Shown piece by piece: positions 54,041 to 62,549 of a DNA stretch of 64,000 nt; the first letter of the stretch is position 1; each line of letters opens with the position of its first letter. The position numbers were made by a program, and so were the translations under genes. This DNA comes from Actinomycetota bacterium (lineage in GTDB: Bacteria > Actinomycetota > Thermoleophilia > Gaiellales > Gaiellaceae). Below the pieces are notes generated by a model. It was not told where the DNA came from and did no database searches. It saw only the letters and a list, made by a program, of their open reading frames with translations. Where the stretch lies: the NCBI GenBank assembly GCA_003139545.1, contig PLJC01000008.1, forward strand, positions 86,874 to 150,873, given 5' to 3'.

Positions 54041-55924
54041 GTGGTCGCCTTGCTTCTCGCCATCGCGATGGCCGCCGCGAAGCCGTCGCCGATCGTCTTC
54101 GACGCGAACCTTCGGCCGCAGTTCTACGGCGAGATCTACCGCGCCGACCCGAACGGCACGCGCGTCGACCTGAGCCGGAGCCCCGGCGCCGACTTCGCGC
54201 CTGCCGTGTCGCCGAACGGGAAGCAGGTCGCCTTCGCGAGCTCGCGCGGCGGGCGACTCGCGATCTACGTCGTCGGAATCGACGGGAGCGGCTTGCGGCG
54301 GATCTCGCCGCTCCTCTTCCGCGAGCAGCCCGGCGCGGAGGACGTCTCGCGGATCGCGTGGGCGCCGGACAGCCGCACGCTCGCGGTCGACGTGCAGAAC
54401 AACACGAATGCGGCGATCGACTGGTCCGTCGCCTACCTCGCGGACCTGCACGGCGGCTGGCATGCGATCCCCGAGCAGGGAGCGCCCGGCTGGGCAGCTC
54501 CGACATGGTCGCCCGACGGCGGCCGGCTCGCCTTCATCACGAACCTCGGCACGATCGAGGTGACGACCGCGGCCGGCAAGGCGCTCTGGAGCGTGACCGG
54601 CATCGGCGGCGGTGTGGCGCCCGAGTCGGCATGGTCCTCGACCGGGTTGCTGGCGGTGCAGGCGCTCTCCAAGACGATCCGCGTGTTCGACCTGCATGGC
54701 CGGAGAATCGCGTCCTTCGGCGGATGGAACTTCGCGTGGGCTCCGTCAGGCAACACGCTCGCATACGAGGTCGGGGAGCACGTCGCGCTCCGCCACGCGT
54801 CCGCTACCGCGCCGTTCCGCACCATCCCGCTGTGGGGCGCTCCGCAGTGGATCGACTCGCAGCGCCTCGCGATCACCGCGGCCAACGGATGGGTCGCGTA
54901 CGACCTCGCGAACGGCACGACGCAGACCTTGCCGAACACCGGGCTGCTCACGACATCGCCGGCCGGCGCCGTCGTCGCGCAAACGGGTGCGCCGGAAACC
55001 CTCGTGCTGTCGCACCTCGGCTCCACGTCGCAGACCGTCCTCGCGCAGGGGCCGCCGTCGTGCGGGAGCGACGAGGACGCCTTCGGCGACGTCCAGTTCG
55101 TTCCGCGCTCCAGCTCAGTCGTCTACCAGACCACCTGCTGGAATGCGCCCGCCGACATCTACGCGGTGAACGCCGACGGCAGCGGGCTGCGCGACGTCAC
55201 GAAGTCGCCTACCGATGAGTCGCAGCCGTCCGTGTCTCCCAACGGGGCCATGGTGGCGTACATCGAGGCGTTGACGGCGAACTGCCACGGATGCAACCGG
55301 TCGCTGTCCGTCATCCCGCTCGCCGGCGGGACACCGACGCAGCTCACCGACGAGGACATGCAGAGCGCGCTGATCGACGACGAGTTCCCGAGCTGGTCGC
55401 CGGACCGGAAGCAGGTCGTGTTCGTGCACGCCACCGGCGACGGACCGTCGCACCTCTCCGAGATCCCCGCACCGGGCGGGACGATGAGCGACCTCGGGAT
55501 CAAGGTCGGATACGACCCCGTCATGGGGCCGAAGCTCATCGCCTACTTCGGGTCGAGCGCGACGCTGACCGTGAAGACGCTCGACCCGTCGACGGGCGCG
55601 ACGCAGACGGTGTCGACGGGAGCGAAGCTCGAGAACGGCAGCTCGCTCGCGTGGTCGCGGACGGGACGACTCGCGTACCTCGCGTTCCCGAAGGCCCGCG
55701 CGTCGATCGTCGTCGTCGGCGGCCGGACGATCGCGCTCGCGCCGCTCCTGCCGCTCGGCTCGATGGTGCAGGGCCTCGCGTGGTCGCCCGACGGCACGCG
55801 CTTCGCGTTTACCGCGACCGACGCGAACGGCGTCGGCGAGGTCTACACGATCGGCATCGACGGCAGCCATCTGACGCAGGTCACGCACGACATCGGCGCG
55901 ACCGGCGACGTCAGCTGGCGCTAG
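54041..55924 (+). CDS. Secreted WD40/TolB-type beta-propeller protein
   Basis: The 627-residue protein begins MVALLLAIAMAAAKPSPIVF (short signal or lipoprotein-like leader) and has repeated blades such as DFAPAVSPNGKQVAFASSRG, PGWAAPTWSPDGGRLAF, DESQPSVSPNGAMVAYI, PSWSPDRKQVVF and LAWSPDGTRFAFTA, the WSPDG blade motif. Six-to-eight blades with Asn/Asp-rich turns indicate a PD40/TolB propeller. The ligand is unknown. I prefer the GTG at 54041 because TACATT lies 6 nt upstream; a TTG at 54035 would add two residues. Its stop shares CTAG with the next gene. Confidence 0.85.
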   Translation: MVALLLAIAMAAAKPSPIVFDANLRPQFYGEIYRADPNGTRVDLSRSPGADFAPAVSPNGKQVAFASSRGGRLAIYVVGIDGSGLRRISPLLFREQPGAEDVSRIAWAPDSRTLAVDVQNNTNAAIDWSVAYLADLHGGWHAIPEQGAPGWAAPTWSPDGGRLAFITNLGTIEVTTAAGKALWSVTGIGGGVAPESAWSSTGLLAVQALSKTIRVFDLHGRRIASFGGWNFAWAPSGNTLAYEVGEHVALRHASATAPFRTIPLWGAPQWIDSQRLAITAANGWVAYDLANGTTQTLPNTGLLTTSPAGAVVAQTGAPETLVLSHLGSTSQTVLAQGPPSCGSDEDAFGDVQFVPRSSSVVYQTTCWNAPADIYAVNADGSGLRDVTKSPTDESQPSVSPNGAMVAYIEALTANCHGCNRSLSVIPLAGGTPTQLTDEDMQSALIDDEFPSWSPDRKQVVFVHATGDGPSHLSEIPAPGGTMSDLGIKVGYDPVMGPKLIAYFGSSATLTVKTLDPSTGATQTVSTGAKLENGSSLAWSRTGRLAYLAFPKARASIVVVGGRTIALAPLLPLGSMVQGLAWSPDGTRFAFTATDANGVGEVYTIGIDGSHLTQVTHDIGATGDVSWR

Positions 55925-57102
55925 ACGACGCCGGCCAGCAGGAACGCGCGCGACTCCTTCACCATCTCGCGCGCGATCACGAGCCGCTGGATCTCCTGCG
56001 TCCCTTCGTAGATCTGCGTGATCTTCGCGTCGCGCATGAAGCGCTCGACCGGGTACTCCTTGATGTACCCGTAACCGCCGAGGATCTGCACCGCGTCGGT
56101 CGTGACCGCCATCGCGACGTCGCCGCACTTGAGCTTCGCCATCGCGGACGCCTTCGTCAGCTCCGCGCCGTCGACGCCGTCGTCGCACATGCGCCCGAAG
56201 CGGTAGAGCAGCCCGCGCGCGGCCTCGCACTCCGTCTCCATGTCGGCGAGCTTCGCCTGGATGAGCTGGTGCTGCGCGATCGGCTTGCCCATGGTCTCGC
56301 GCGTCTTCGCGTAGTCGAGCGCGTAGTCGGTCGCGCCCTGCGCGATGCCGAGCGCCTGCGCCGCGACGCCGGGGCGCGAACGGTCGAGGATGCGCATGGC
56401 GATCTTGAATCCGTCGCCTTCCGCGCCGAGGAGGTTCGCAGCGGGGATGCGGCACTCGTCGAATGCGAGCTCGCCGGTGGTCGACCCGGAGATGCCCATC
56501 TTCGGCTCCAGGCGCGTCACCTCGAAGCCGGGCGCGTCCGCCTCGACGACGAACGCCGAGATGCCTGCGTGACCGGCGGACGGATCCGTCTTCGCGAAGA
56601 CCGTGTACGCGTGCGCGACCGACGCGTTCGTGATGAAGCGCTTCGACCCGTTGAGGACGTACTCGTCGCCGTCGCGGGTCGCGGTCGTCCGCATCGCCGC
56701 CGAGTCCGAGCCCGAGCCGGCCTCCGTGAGCGCGTAGGCGCACAGCCACTCGCCGCTCGCGAGCCGCGGCAGCCACTGCTGCTTCTGCTCGTCGGTGCCG
56801 GCGAGCTTCAGTCCGAGTGAGCCGAGCTCCTGCACGGCGAGGATGAGCGCGCTCGTCGCACAGACTTTCGCGACCTCCTCGATCGCGATCAACGCCATCA
56901 GCGTCCCGGTGCCGAGCCCGCCGTGGGCCTCATCGAAGAAGAGGCCGAAGATGTCGTTCTCGCGGTAGAGCTCGACCACGTCCCAGGGGAACTCGTGCGA
57001 AGCGTCGATCTCGGCCGCCCGGGGCCCGATCCGCTCGCGCGCCAGCGTCCGGACGAGATCGCGCAGCTCGCGCTGCTCATCGCTCAGGGCGTCCCAGGGC
57101 AT
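55921..57102 (-). CDS. Acyl-CoA dehydrogenase
   Basis: An FAD-dependent enzyme of fatty or branched acyl-CoA breakdown. The 393-residue protein has ALTEAGSGSD (flavin contact), PKMGISGSTTGELAFDECRI and QILGGYGYIKEYPVERFMRD. The catalytic Glu lies in IYEGTQEIQRLVIAR. Length is normal. The ATG at 57100-57102 has TAGAAT 6 nt upstream (leaderless). The TAG stop is part of a CTAG shared with the convergent propeller gene. Confidence 0.95.
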   Translation of the reverse strand: MPWDALSDEQRELRDLVRTLARERIGPRAAEIDASHEFPWDVVELYRENDIFGLFFDEAHGGLGTGTLMALIAIEEVAKVCATSALILAVQELGSLGLKLAGTDEQKQQWLPRLASGEWLCAYALTEAGSGSDSAAMRTTATRDGDEYVLNGSKRFITNASVAHAYTVFAKTDPSAGHAGISAFVVEADAPGFEVTRLEPKMGISGSTTGELAFDECRIPAANLLGAEGDGFKIAMRILDRSRPGVAAQALGIAQGATDYALDYAKTRETMGKPIAQHQLIQAKLADMETECEAARGLLYRFGRMCDDGVDGAELTKASAMAKLKCGDVAMAVTTDAVQILGGYGYIKEYPVERFMRDAKITQIYEGTQEIQRLVIAREMVKESRAFLLAGVV

Positions 57103-57108
57103 GGGGCA

Positions 57109-57114
57109 ATTCTA
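57109..57114 (-). promoter_or_regulatory. Minus-10 element of the acyl-CoA dehydrogenase gene (leaderless)
   Basis: TAGAAT on the minus strand ends 6 nt before the ATG at 57102. A match to the TATAAT consensus at the key positions makes this the best promoter of the set. Confidence 0.55.
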
Positions 57115-57215
57115 TTTCTGCGCGCGGAAAGCTACGCACGGCTGTTCAGCAGAAGGCCCGATTCCGGCTCGCCGCGCCCTCCGCAGGATGGGTGAAACCG
57201 ACAAGGAGTCGCACC

Positions 57216-57659
57216 ATGAAGCGTTCGATCGTATTCGTCTTTGCAGTTGCCGCTGTCGCGGCCCTGGCCGTCAGCGCGGCCGGCACGGCGGCAGCGAAGC
57301 CCTCCAGCTCGACGGCCAGGCTCACGATCCTCGTGAAGTCCGACGACGAGCACGCGAAGAAAGGCCCGGACGGCAAGTGGCACGACGCCTTCCTGCCGGC
57401 CAACCCGGTCGTCAGGGCGGGCGTCAAGACCACGATCACGTTCGTGAACTACGACGGCGGCGCCCACTCGCTCGTCGCCCCCGGTCTCGGCCTGAACGTG
57501 AAGATTCCCGCGGCGAAGGGCTCGACGCCCGGTCGCGTCACCATCACCCTCAAGGCCAAGAAGGCCGGCAGCTACGACTGGTGGTGCGGCAGCCCGTGCG
57601 ACCCGTGGGCAATGACGCACAACGGGTACATGCGCGGCTCCATCCTCGTCAAGGCGTGA
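57216..57659 (+). CDS. Secreted cupredoxin-like copper protein
   Basis: The 147-residue protein has a signal peptide (MKRSIVFVFAVAAVAALAVS, then AAGTAAA). A cupredoxin fold follows with possible copper ligands His84 (GGAHS), Cys124 and Cys128 (WWCGSPCD), Met133, His135 and Met139 (AMTHNGYM). The Cys pair recalls CuA or related two-Cys copper centres but the spacing is not that of CuA. The ATG at 57216 has AAGGAG 7 nt upstream, in contrast to the leaderless genes. A GTG at 57192 is discarded because it would place the signal peptide behind a longer head. Confidence 0.82.
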   Translation: MKRSIVFVFAVAAVAALAVSAAGTAAAKPSSSTARLTILVKSDDEHAKKGPDGKWHDAFLPANPVVRAGVKTTITFVNYDGGAHSLVAPGLGLNVKIPAAKGSTPGRVTITLKAKKAGSYDWWCGSPCDPWAMTHNGYMRGSILVKA

Positions 57660-58060
57660 GGCTTCTCGCCCTCACCACTGCTGCGCTGCTCGCCGCCGCC
57701 ACCCCGGCGGCCGCAGCGCGGCCCGTGGGGCCGGGCCCGGTGCAGGTCGTCGTGCCGGCTGGCCAGTACACGGTGGCGTTCCACCTGACGCCGAACCTTG
57801 CCTCGCGCACGGGGACGATCTCCGTGTCGCTGCGACGGGACTCACGTCCGGTGGCAGGCGCACGCGTCTGGATGACGGTGACGATGCTCAACATGAACAT
57901 GGGCGGCTTCACCGTCCAACTGCCCGAGCGGACGTCGGGCACGTACACGCGGATGTTCCCCGTGGTCGGCATGAGCGGGCGCTGGGGATTCCGCCTCGAC
58001 GTTCGGCCGGCACACGGGCGCGCATTCAGCGTCGCCCTCGCCGATCGGATGCTCGGCTAG
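57656..58060 (+). CDS. Secreted YtkA-like, Met-rich protein
   Basis: The 134-residue protein has a signal peptide (LLALTTAALLAAATPAAA) and a beta-sandwich with the Met cluster MTVTMLNMNMGGF and RMFPVVGMSGRWGFRLDV, as in the YtkA/FixH copper-associated family. It may bind or pass copper to the cupredoxin encoded just before it. The GTG overlaps that gene's stop (GTGA). Its own TAG stop lies in CTAG shared with the convergent VOC gene. Confidence 0.75.
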   Translation: MRLLALTTAALLAAATPAAAARPVGPGPVQVVVPAGQYTVAFHLTPNLASRTGTISVSLRRDSRPVAGARVWMTVTMLNMNMGGFTVQLPERTSGTYTRMFPVVGMSGRWGFRLDVRPAHGRAFSVALADRMLG

Positions 58061-58425
58061 CCCGTGTGACAGACGGCCTCGATGTTGTTTCCATCGGGGT
58101 CGAGGACGAACGCGCCGTAGTAGGTCGGGTGGTACTGCGGGCGCATACCGGGCGCGCCGTTGTCCTTCCCGCCGGCTGCAAGCCCGGCGGCATGGAACGC
58201 ATCGACGCTGGCGTGGTCAGCCGCCGCGAAGGCCACGTGCGCGCCGATGCCGAACGGCTGTCGCTGGTTGACCACGAACTCGAGCTTGTCGCCGGTGCCG
58301 AAGCCGGCGACGTGCCTGTCCTCGGAATCGCGGATGAGCCGGTAGCCGAGAGGCTCGAGGGCCTGCTCGTAGAAGGCCTTGCTCGCGCGGTAGTCGCGCA
58401 CGTTGAGGGCGACGTGGTCGAACAT
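58057..58425 (-). CDS. VOC-family protein
   Basis: The 122-residue single-domain protein starts MFDHVALNVRDYRASKAFYE, with GAHVAFAAADHASVDAFH as second metal position and YGAFVLDPDGNNIEAVCH as the closing strand. Such proteins are dimeric lyases, dioxygenases or binding proteins. The ATG at 58423-58425 overlaps the stop of the 106-residue gene by one base. The stop sits in the CTAG shared with the YtkA-like gene. Confidence 0.87.
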   Translation of the reverse strand: MFDHVALNVRDYRASKAFYEQALEPLGYRLIRDSEDRHVAGFGTGDKLEFVVNQRQPFGIGAHVAFAAADHASVDAFHAAGLAAGGKDNGAPGMRPQYHPTYYGAFVLDPDGNNIEAVCHTG

Positions 58426-58745
58426 CAGGCTGTCACTGCATGCTCGTTCGCCGGCTCGATCTCGAGCTTGAGGCTCCATCCGGCAGGCTGTACGTCGAAG
58501 CCCGCGCGACCGAGCGCCTCGTAGAACGCGGTGATTGAGAGCTCCGCGGCCACACTCTGCGACGTCGCTTCGACAGTCATCGTCGCCGAGAGTATCCCGG
58601 TCTCGCGATCGAGTGAAGCTGCCGCGCCGAGCGCGATCGGATTCGCGTCGAGGCAGGTGCCCGCCTGATCGAGGACGTCAATAGACGACGTGACGCCTTC
58701 GACCGTCTCGACAGTTACCGCCCAGATGTCGTGCCTGCTTGTCAT
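58425..58745 (-). CDS. Hypothetical protein (106 aa)
   Basis: I do not recognise a family. It is a soluble alpha/beta protein: HDIWAVTVETVEGVTSSIDV, LGAAASLDRETGILSATMTV, then VAAELSITAFYEALGRAGFD and a short acidic end. Alternating strands and one helix fit a ferredoxin-like small fold. It is coupled to the VOC gene downstream by a one-base overlap. No promoter hexamer at the leaderless spacing is visible. Confidence 0.6.
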   Translation of the reverse strand: MTSRHDIWAVTVETVEGVTSSIDVLDQAGTCLDANPIALGAAASLDRETGILSATMTVEATSQSVAAELSITAFYEALGRAGFDVQPAGWSLKLEIEPANEHAVTA

Positions 58746-58832
58746 GCGCTCGTCGCATGAAGGCTACCGATCGGTCCCGCTCCCACGGTAAGCCGCGGAG
58801 GCGTACGACAGGCTGGTCACTCGCAACCGGGT

Positions 58833-58838
58833 TAGTCT
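58833..58838 (+). promoter_or_regulatory. Minus-10 element of the amidohydrolase gene (leaderless)
   Basis: TAGTCT ends 6 nt before the GTG at 58845. Confidence 0.45.
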
Positions 58839-58844
58839 CGGGCC

Positions 58845-60317
58845 GTGATCCTCGAAAACGGCACGATCCGCACGCTCGACCCGTCGCTGCCGCTGGCCCG
58901 CTCGCTCGCGATCGCCGGCGATCGCATCGCCGGCGGCGTCGGGACGCACGAGACCGTGCTCGCTTCTCCCGAGGTCGTCGACCTCGGCGGCCGCTGCGTC
59001 CTTCCCGGCTTCACCGACTCGCACGTGCACTTCCCGACGTGGGCGCTCGCGCAACGGCAGGCGAAGCTCGACGGGTGCGCCTCGCTCGCGGAGGCGCTCG
59101 ACCGGATCCGGTCGAGCGGATGGGAGCGCGGCTTTGGGTGGCGCGACGCCGAGTGGCCCGACGGCCCGCCGACCCGGCAGGCGCTCGACACGATCTCGAG
59201 CGAGCCGATGGCGATGTGGTCGAAGGACTACCACTCGCTCTGGCTCAACTCCGCTGCGCTCGCGCTTGCCGGCGGCGACCTCGACGTCGAGGGCGGCGTG
59301 GTCGAGCGCGATGCGAACGGCGATCCGACCGGCGTGCTGCGAGAAGAGTCCGCGTGGCAGTTCAAGGACAAGCACCTCACGGTTCCCGACGACGAGTACC
59401 TCGATGCGATGCGTGCCGGCGTGAAGCTCGTGCACGCGCGCGGCGTCACGTGCGTGCACGACAAGGACGGCTGGCTCGGCGCCGCGGGCCTGTGGCAGCA
59501 GCTCGAGCCGCAGCTTCGCGTGTGGCAGTCCGTGCCCGCGACGCAGCTGCCCGAGCTGCGCGACCTGTCGCTCCGCAGCGGCTTCGGATCGCCGCTCCTC
59601 CGCATCGGCTACCTGAAGGTGTTCATGGACGGGACGCTCGGGTCGCAGACGGCGTGGATGCTCGACGGCAGCGGCGTCCGCATCACGAGCGGCGAGGAGC
59701 TCGCGGAGATCGTGCGCGCAGGCGCGGAGGCCGGCTGGCCTGTCGGCGTGCACGCGATCGGCGACCGCGCGAACCGCGAGGCGCTCGACGCGTTCGAGGC
59801 GACGCGCGACGTGTGGCATCCGCGCGGCCTGCGGCAGCGGATCGAGCACGCGCAGTGTCTGGCACCGGTGGACGTTGCGCGCTTTGCGAAAATCGGCGTG
59901 GCGGCGTCGGTGCAGTTCACGCACGCGCCCTCGGACGAACAGCTGGCGAAGCGCTTCTGGCCGGAGAAGCTCGACTGCGTCTACTCGTACCGGTCGCTCC
60001 TGCACTCGGGCGCGCTGCTCGCGAACGGCTCGGACGCGCCGGTCGAGGAGCTCGACCCGTGGGCGGGCGTCGTCGCTGCGGTACTCCGCCACTGGCGCGA
60101 TGACCAGCGGCTGACGCTCGACGAGGCGCTGCACGCAACCTGCGTCGCGCCTGGCTGGCTCTCGCACGACGAGCGGGTGCGTGGGACGCTTCTGCCCGGC
60201 CGCGCCGCCGATCTCGTCGTCCTCGACAAGGATCCCTTCGAAGGCGATCTCGACGTGCAGGTCGTGGCGACGATGGTCGCCGGCCGGTGGGTGCACAACC
60301 CGCCGCCCTGGGGCTAG
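58845..60317 (+). CDS. YtcJ-like metal-dependent amidohydrolase
   Basis: The 490-residue protein has the amidohydrolase layout: a beta-sandwich start (NGTIRTLDPSLPLARSLAI), the metal HxH in GFTDSHVHFPTW, GVHAIGDRANREALDAF, HAQCLAPVDVARFAKIG, and Asp-containing SDAPVEELDPW. It ends with the second sandwich part LLPGRAADLVVLDKDPF. The YtcJ branch lacks some canonical ligands, and its substrate is unknown, possibly N-acyl amides. The GTG start is leaderless. Its stop is a CTAG shared with the convergent propeller gene. Confidence 0.9.
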   Translation: MILENGTIRTLDPSLPLARSLAIAGDRIAGGVGTHETVLASPEVVDLGGRCVLPGFTDSHVHFPTWALAQRQAKLDGCASLAEALDRIRSSGWERGFGWRDAEWPDGPPTRQALDTISSEPMAMWSKDYHSLWLNSAALALAGGDLDVEGGVVERDANGDPTGVLREESAWQFKDKHLTVPDDEYLDAMRAGVKLVHARGVTCVHDKDGWLGAAGLWQQLEPQLRVWQSVPATQLPELRDLSLRSGFGSPLLRIGYLKVFMDGTLGSQTAWMLDGSGVRITSGEELAEIVRAGAEAGWPVGVHAIGDRANREALDAFEATRDVWHPRGLRQRIEHAQCLAPVDVARFAKIGVAASVQFTHAPSDEQLAKRFWPEKLDCVYSYRSLLHSGALLANGSDAPVEELDPWAGVVAAVLRHWRDDQRLTLDEALHATCVAPGWLSHDERVRGTLLPGRAADLVVLDKDPFEGDLDVQVVATMVAGRWVHNPPPWG

Positions 60318-61126
60318 GAAGGCCCACGCCAGAGCACGCGCAGTTTGCCGTCGCGGAGCGAGACGATCGCGCTCCGGTTCGTCCAGCCGTTGCCGAGCGC
60401 AGTGTCGAGGTAGATCGTTCCGTCTCGGGCGACGGCGATCCCGTCCGGCAGGAAGTTGCGAATGCCGTCGAACCTGCGATTCGTGAACGTGAAGACACGG
60501 CGGATCGAATGGGGGCCGAGCGTGTCGACGTCCTGCGTTTCCATCGCGTAGACCGTGCCGCCCGGGCCGGGCACGATGCCGCCCGCGCCGCGCGGGTAGA
60601 AGCCGCGCATGCCGATCGGCAGCCGCGTGCGTCCGTGCGTATCGACCATCAACAGCGTCTTCGTGTTGATCCCCGACAGGAAGAGATTGCCGGCGCGGTC
60701 GTAGGCGAGCCCGTCCGCGCCGTCCGTCGACGCGCGTGTCGCCGAGCGACCGATGCCGACCACGCCCTGCGGGCCGGCACGGCGCCCGGCGATGATGGTC
60801 GTGCCTCGCAGCACCTCGCCCCACTCGCTCGAGGTAACGACGAGGCGACCCTTGGGGTCGAAGGTGACCGCCGTCGGGGAGGGACTGCGGAAGACCGTAC
60901 GCACGGTGCCGTGCGAGATGCCAGCGACCCGGTCCGCCTCTGCGACGTACAGCGTCCCGTCGTGCACCGCGACGCCGCCCGGACTCTTCAGACCGGACGC
61001 GAACACGATGAAACGCCCGGAGGGCAGCCGCTCGAGCACGCGGTTCCCGTCGACGATGTAGAGGCCGCCGCCCGGCGCGACCGCGAGCGCGGCCGGACTC
61101 GTCGGCTGGACAGCTGGCGCGTGCAC
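60314..61126 (-). CDS. NHL/SMP-30-like beta-propeller protein
   Basis: The 270-residue protein has repeated six- or seven-blade motifs: GGLYIVDGNRVLERL, PGGVAVHDGTLYVAEADRV, DGLAYDRAGNLFLSG, and PDGIAVARDGTIYLDTALG. Blades of the form DGxxY and GxLYV fit NHL or SMP-30 folds. No signal peptide is visible at its GTG start, though a start further upstream is blocked by the neighbouring stop (TAGTG). It is coupled to the second propeller gene upstream. Confidence 0.82.
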   Translation of the reverse strand: MHAPAVQPTSPAALAVAPGGGLYIVDGNRVLERLPSGRFIVFASGLKSPGGVAVHDGTLYVAEADRVAGISHGTVRTVFRSPSPTAVTFDPKGRLVVTSSEWGEVLRGTTIIAGRRAGPQGVVGIGRSATRASTDGADGLAYDRAGNLFLSGINTKTLLMVDTHGRTRLPIGMRGFYPRGAGGIVPGPGGTVYAMETQDVDTLGPHSIRRVFTFTNRRFDGIRNFLPDGIAVARDGTIYLDTALGNGWTNRSAIVSLRDGKLRVLWRGPS

Positions 61127-62052
61127 TAGGCGGCGTCGACCCAGTCGATCAGCAGGTTCTTGGGCGCGCCAAACAGCAGCCGCTCGGGGCCGCCGTCGCT
61201 CGCCCAGAGCTCGGTGTAGTTGTTACGCACGATCAGCACCTCGCCGTCGCGCGCCCACCCAACGGCAATCCCCGGACCGACCGTGTGCGCTTTGCCGCCG
61301 CTCGCGGCGATCGTCTCGGTCGTCCAGCTGCCCTGGAAGAGATCCGGAAAGACGATTCGCGTCGAGTCGGGAGACCACCAGAGCGCGAACGCGGGGTTGT
61401 ACCCGTGGATGTCGTGCGCGACGCCGTTGCGCACGTCGATGACGCGGATGACGTCTCCTTGCAAGCCCTGCCACGCGATTGCGACGTGCCGTCCGTCCGG
61501 CGACAACCTCAGTCCGCCGCACTCGCAGTGGCTCGTGCCGAAGCGGTAGACGACGCGCGAACCGACGAGCAGGTCGAACGGGTCGATGCCGCTCCGGTCG
61601 GTGTCACGGGTGTACACCGGCGCACCGCCGCGCGTAAAGCCGACGGCGGAATAGAGGACGACGCGCATCCGCGGAGCGACGTCGGTCAACTGCCCAGTCG
61701 CAAGCGAATAGACCTGGAGCGCGTTCGTCCCCGGCCCGCCGCCGCCGATCAGGAGCTTCGTCCCGTCGCCCGACCACGCGACGCTCATCTCCGTGCACAC
61801 CGTGTGGCAAGTCGTCGACATCGGCTCGACGAGACGGCTATTCGTCCCGTCGGCATCGGCGAGGTGCACGCCGTCGTCAGCCGGCCACGCCACCTTCGTG
61901 CCGTCGGGAGAGAACCAGGCGCCGACGTCCCCGCTCGATCCGAAGACGGTCTGCACCATCCCACCCCTGTTCACGGTCTCGAGAATCGGTGGCGTATACG
62001 GCGGCTTTGACGCTGACAGGATGACGAGCAGGAGCGCTGCCAAGGCGTGCAC
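61126..62052 (-). CDS. Secreted TolB-type beta-propeller protein
   Basis: The 308-residue protein starts MHALAALLLVILSASKPPYT (signal peptide) and has blades such as AWFSPDGTKVAWPADDG, SVAWSGDGTKLLIGGGG, LRLSPDGRHVAIAW and LWWSPDSTRIVFPDL. Two Cys pairs (CHTVC and CECGG) may form disulfides. It resembles the 627-residue propeller at 54041 in blade motif and exported nature. The GTG start is at 62050-62052, with CAAGCT 6 nt upstream. A TAGTG overlap couples it to the NHL gene. Confidence 0.82.
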   Translation of the reverse strand: MHALAALLLVILSASKPPYTPPILETVNRGGMVQTVFGSSGDVGAWFSPDGTKVAWPADDGVHLADADGTNSRLVEPMSTTCHTVCTEMSVAWSGDGTKLLIGGGGPGTNALQVYSLATGQLTDVAPRMRVVLYSAVGFTRGGAPVYTRDTDRSGIDPFDLLVGSRVVYRFGTSHCECGGLRLSPDGRHVAIAWQGLQGDVIRVIDVRNGVAHDIHGYNPAFALWWSPDSTRIVFPDLFQGSWTTETIAASGGKAHTVGPGIAVGWARDGEVLIVRNNYTELWASDGGPERLLFGAPKNLLIDWVDAA

Positions 62053-62120
62053 GGCTGAAGCTTGCCTGGGTTTACAGGCCAGCTCCAGGGACGGCTGACG
62101 AGCACCGCTGCACCTGCGCG

Positions 62121-62126
62121 TACAAT
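62121..62126 (+). promoter_or_regulatory. Minus-10 element of the HxlR gene (leaderless)
   Basis: TACAAT ends 6 nt before the ATG at 62133. It is close to the sigma-70 consensus. Confidence 0.55.
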
Positions 62127-62132
62127 TCAGGC

Positions 62133-62489
62133 ATGGCCACCCCCGCGACCCGGACGATGCTCCCTGTCCACGAGGCCGGCACCTGCGCCGTGGCCGCGTC
62201 CGCGGAGATCGTCGGCGCCAAGTGGACTGCGCTCCTCGTCCACGACCTCTCCGAGGGCCCGCGGCGCTTCTCGCAGCTCGAGCACTCGTGTCACGGCATC
62301 AGCCCGCGGACGCTCGCCGAGCGCCTACGCGCGCTCGAGGCCGAGGGGATCGTCGAGCGGCACAGCTATCCGGAGTCACCGCCGCGAGTCGAGTACGAGC
62401 TGACCGCGAAGGGCGAGTCGCTCCTGCCGATCATCGACGCCATGCGCGACTTCGGCCACCAGTGGCTCCCCTGCCACCACCACCACTAG
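62133..62489 (+). CDS. HxlR-family transcriptional regulator
   Basis: The 118-residue winged-helix regulator has the HxlR layout: TCAVAASAEIVGAKWTALLV, FSQLEHSCHGISPRTLAERL (helix-turn-helix) and YELTAKGESLLPIIDAM. It ends WLPCHHHH, a natural Cys-His4 tail that could bind metal and may sense it. The leaderless ATG is at 62133. Divergent from the propeller gene; the target is unknown. Confidence 0.88.
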   Translation: MATPATRTMLPVHEAGTCAVAASAEIVGAKWTALLVHDLSEGPRRFSQLEHSCHGISPRTLAERLRALEAEGIVERHSYPESPPRVEYELTAKGESLLPIIDAMRDFGHQWLPCHHHH

Positions 62490-62536
62490 ACCAGGACCCG
62501 CACAGAAGCTTTACCGCGTCGCAACGCGGCTGTCCG

Positions 62537-62542
62537 TACCGT
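62537..62542 (+). promoter_or_regulatory. Minus-10 element of the 46-aa gene (leaderless)
   Basis: TACCGT ends 7 nt before the ATG at 62550. A GGGGG run in between could also serve as a weak ribosome binding site. Confidence 0.4.
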
Positions 62543-62549
62543 GGGGGTC

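Noticed and set aside
62470..62489. CHHHH tail as an artificial vector tag
   Set aside because: The surrounding sequence is continuous chromosomal DNA with normal codon use and a four-His, not six-His, tail.
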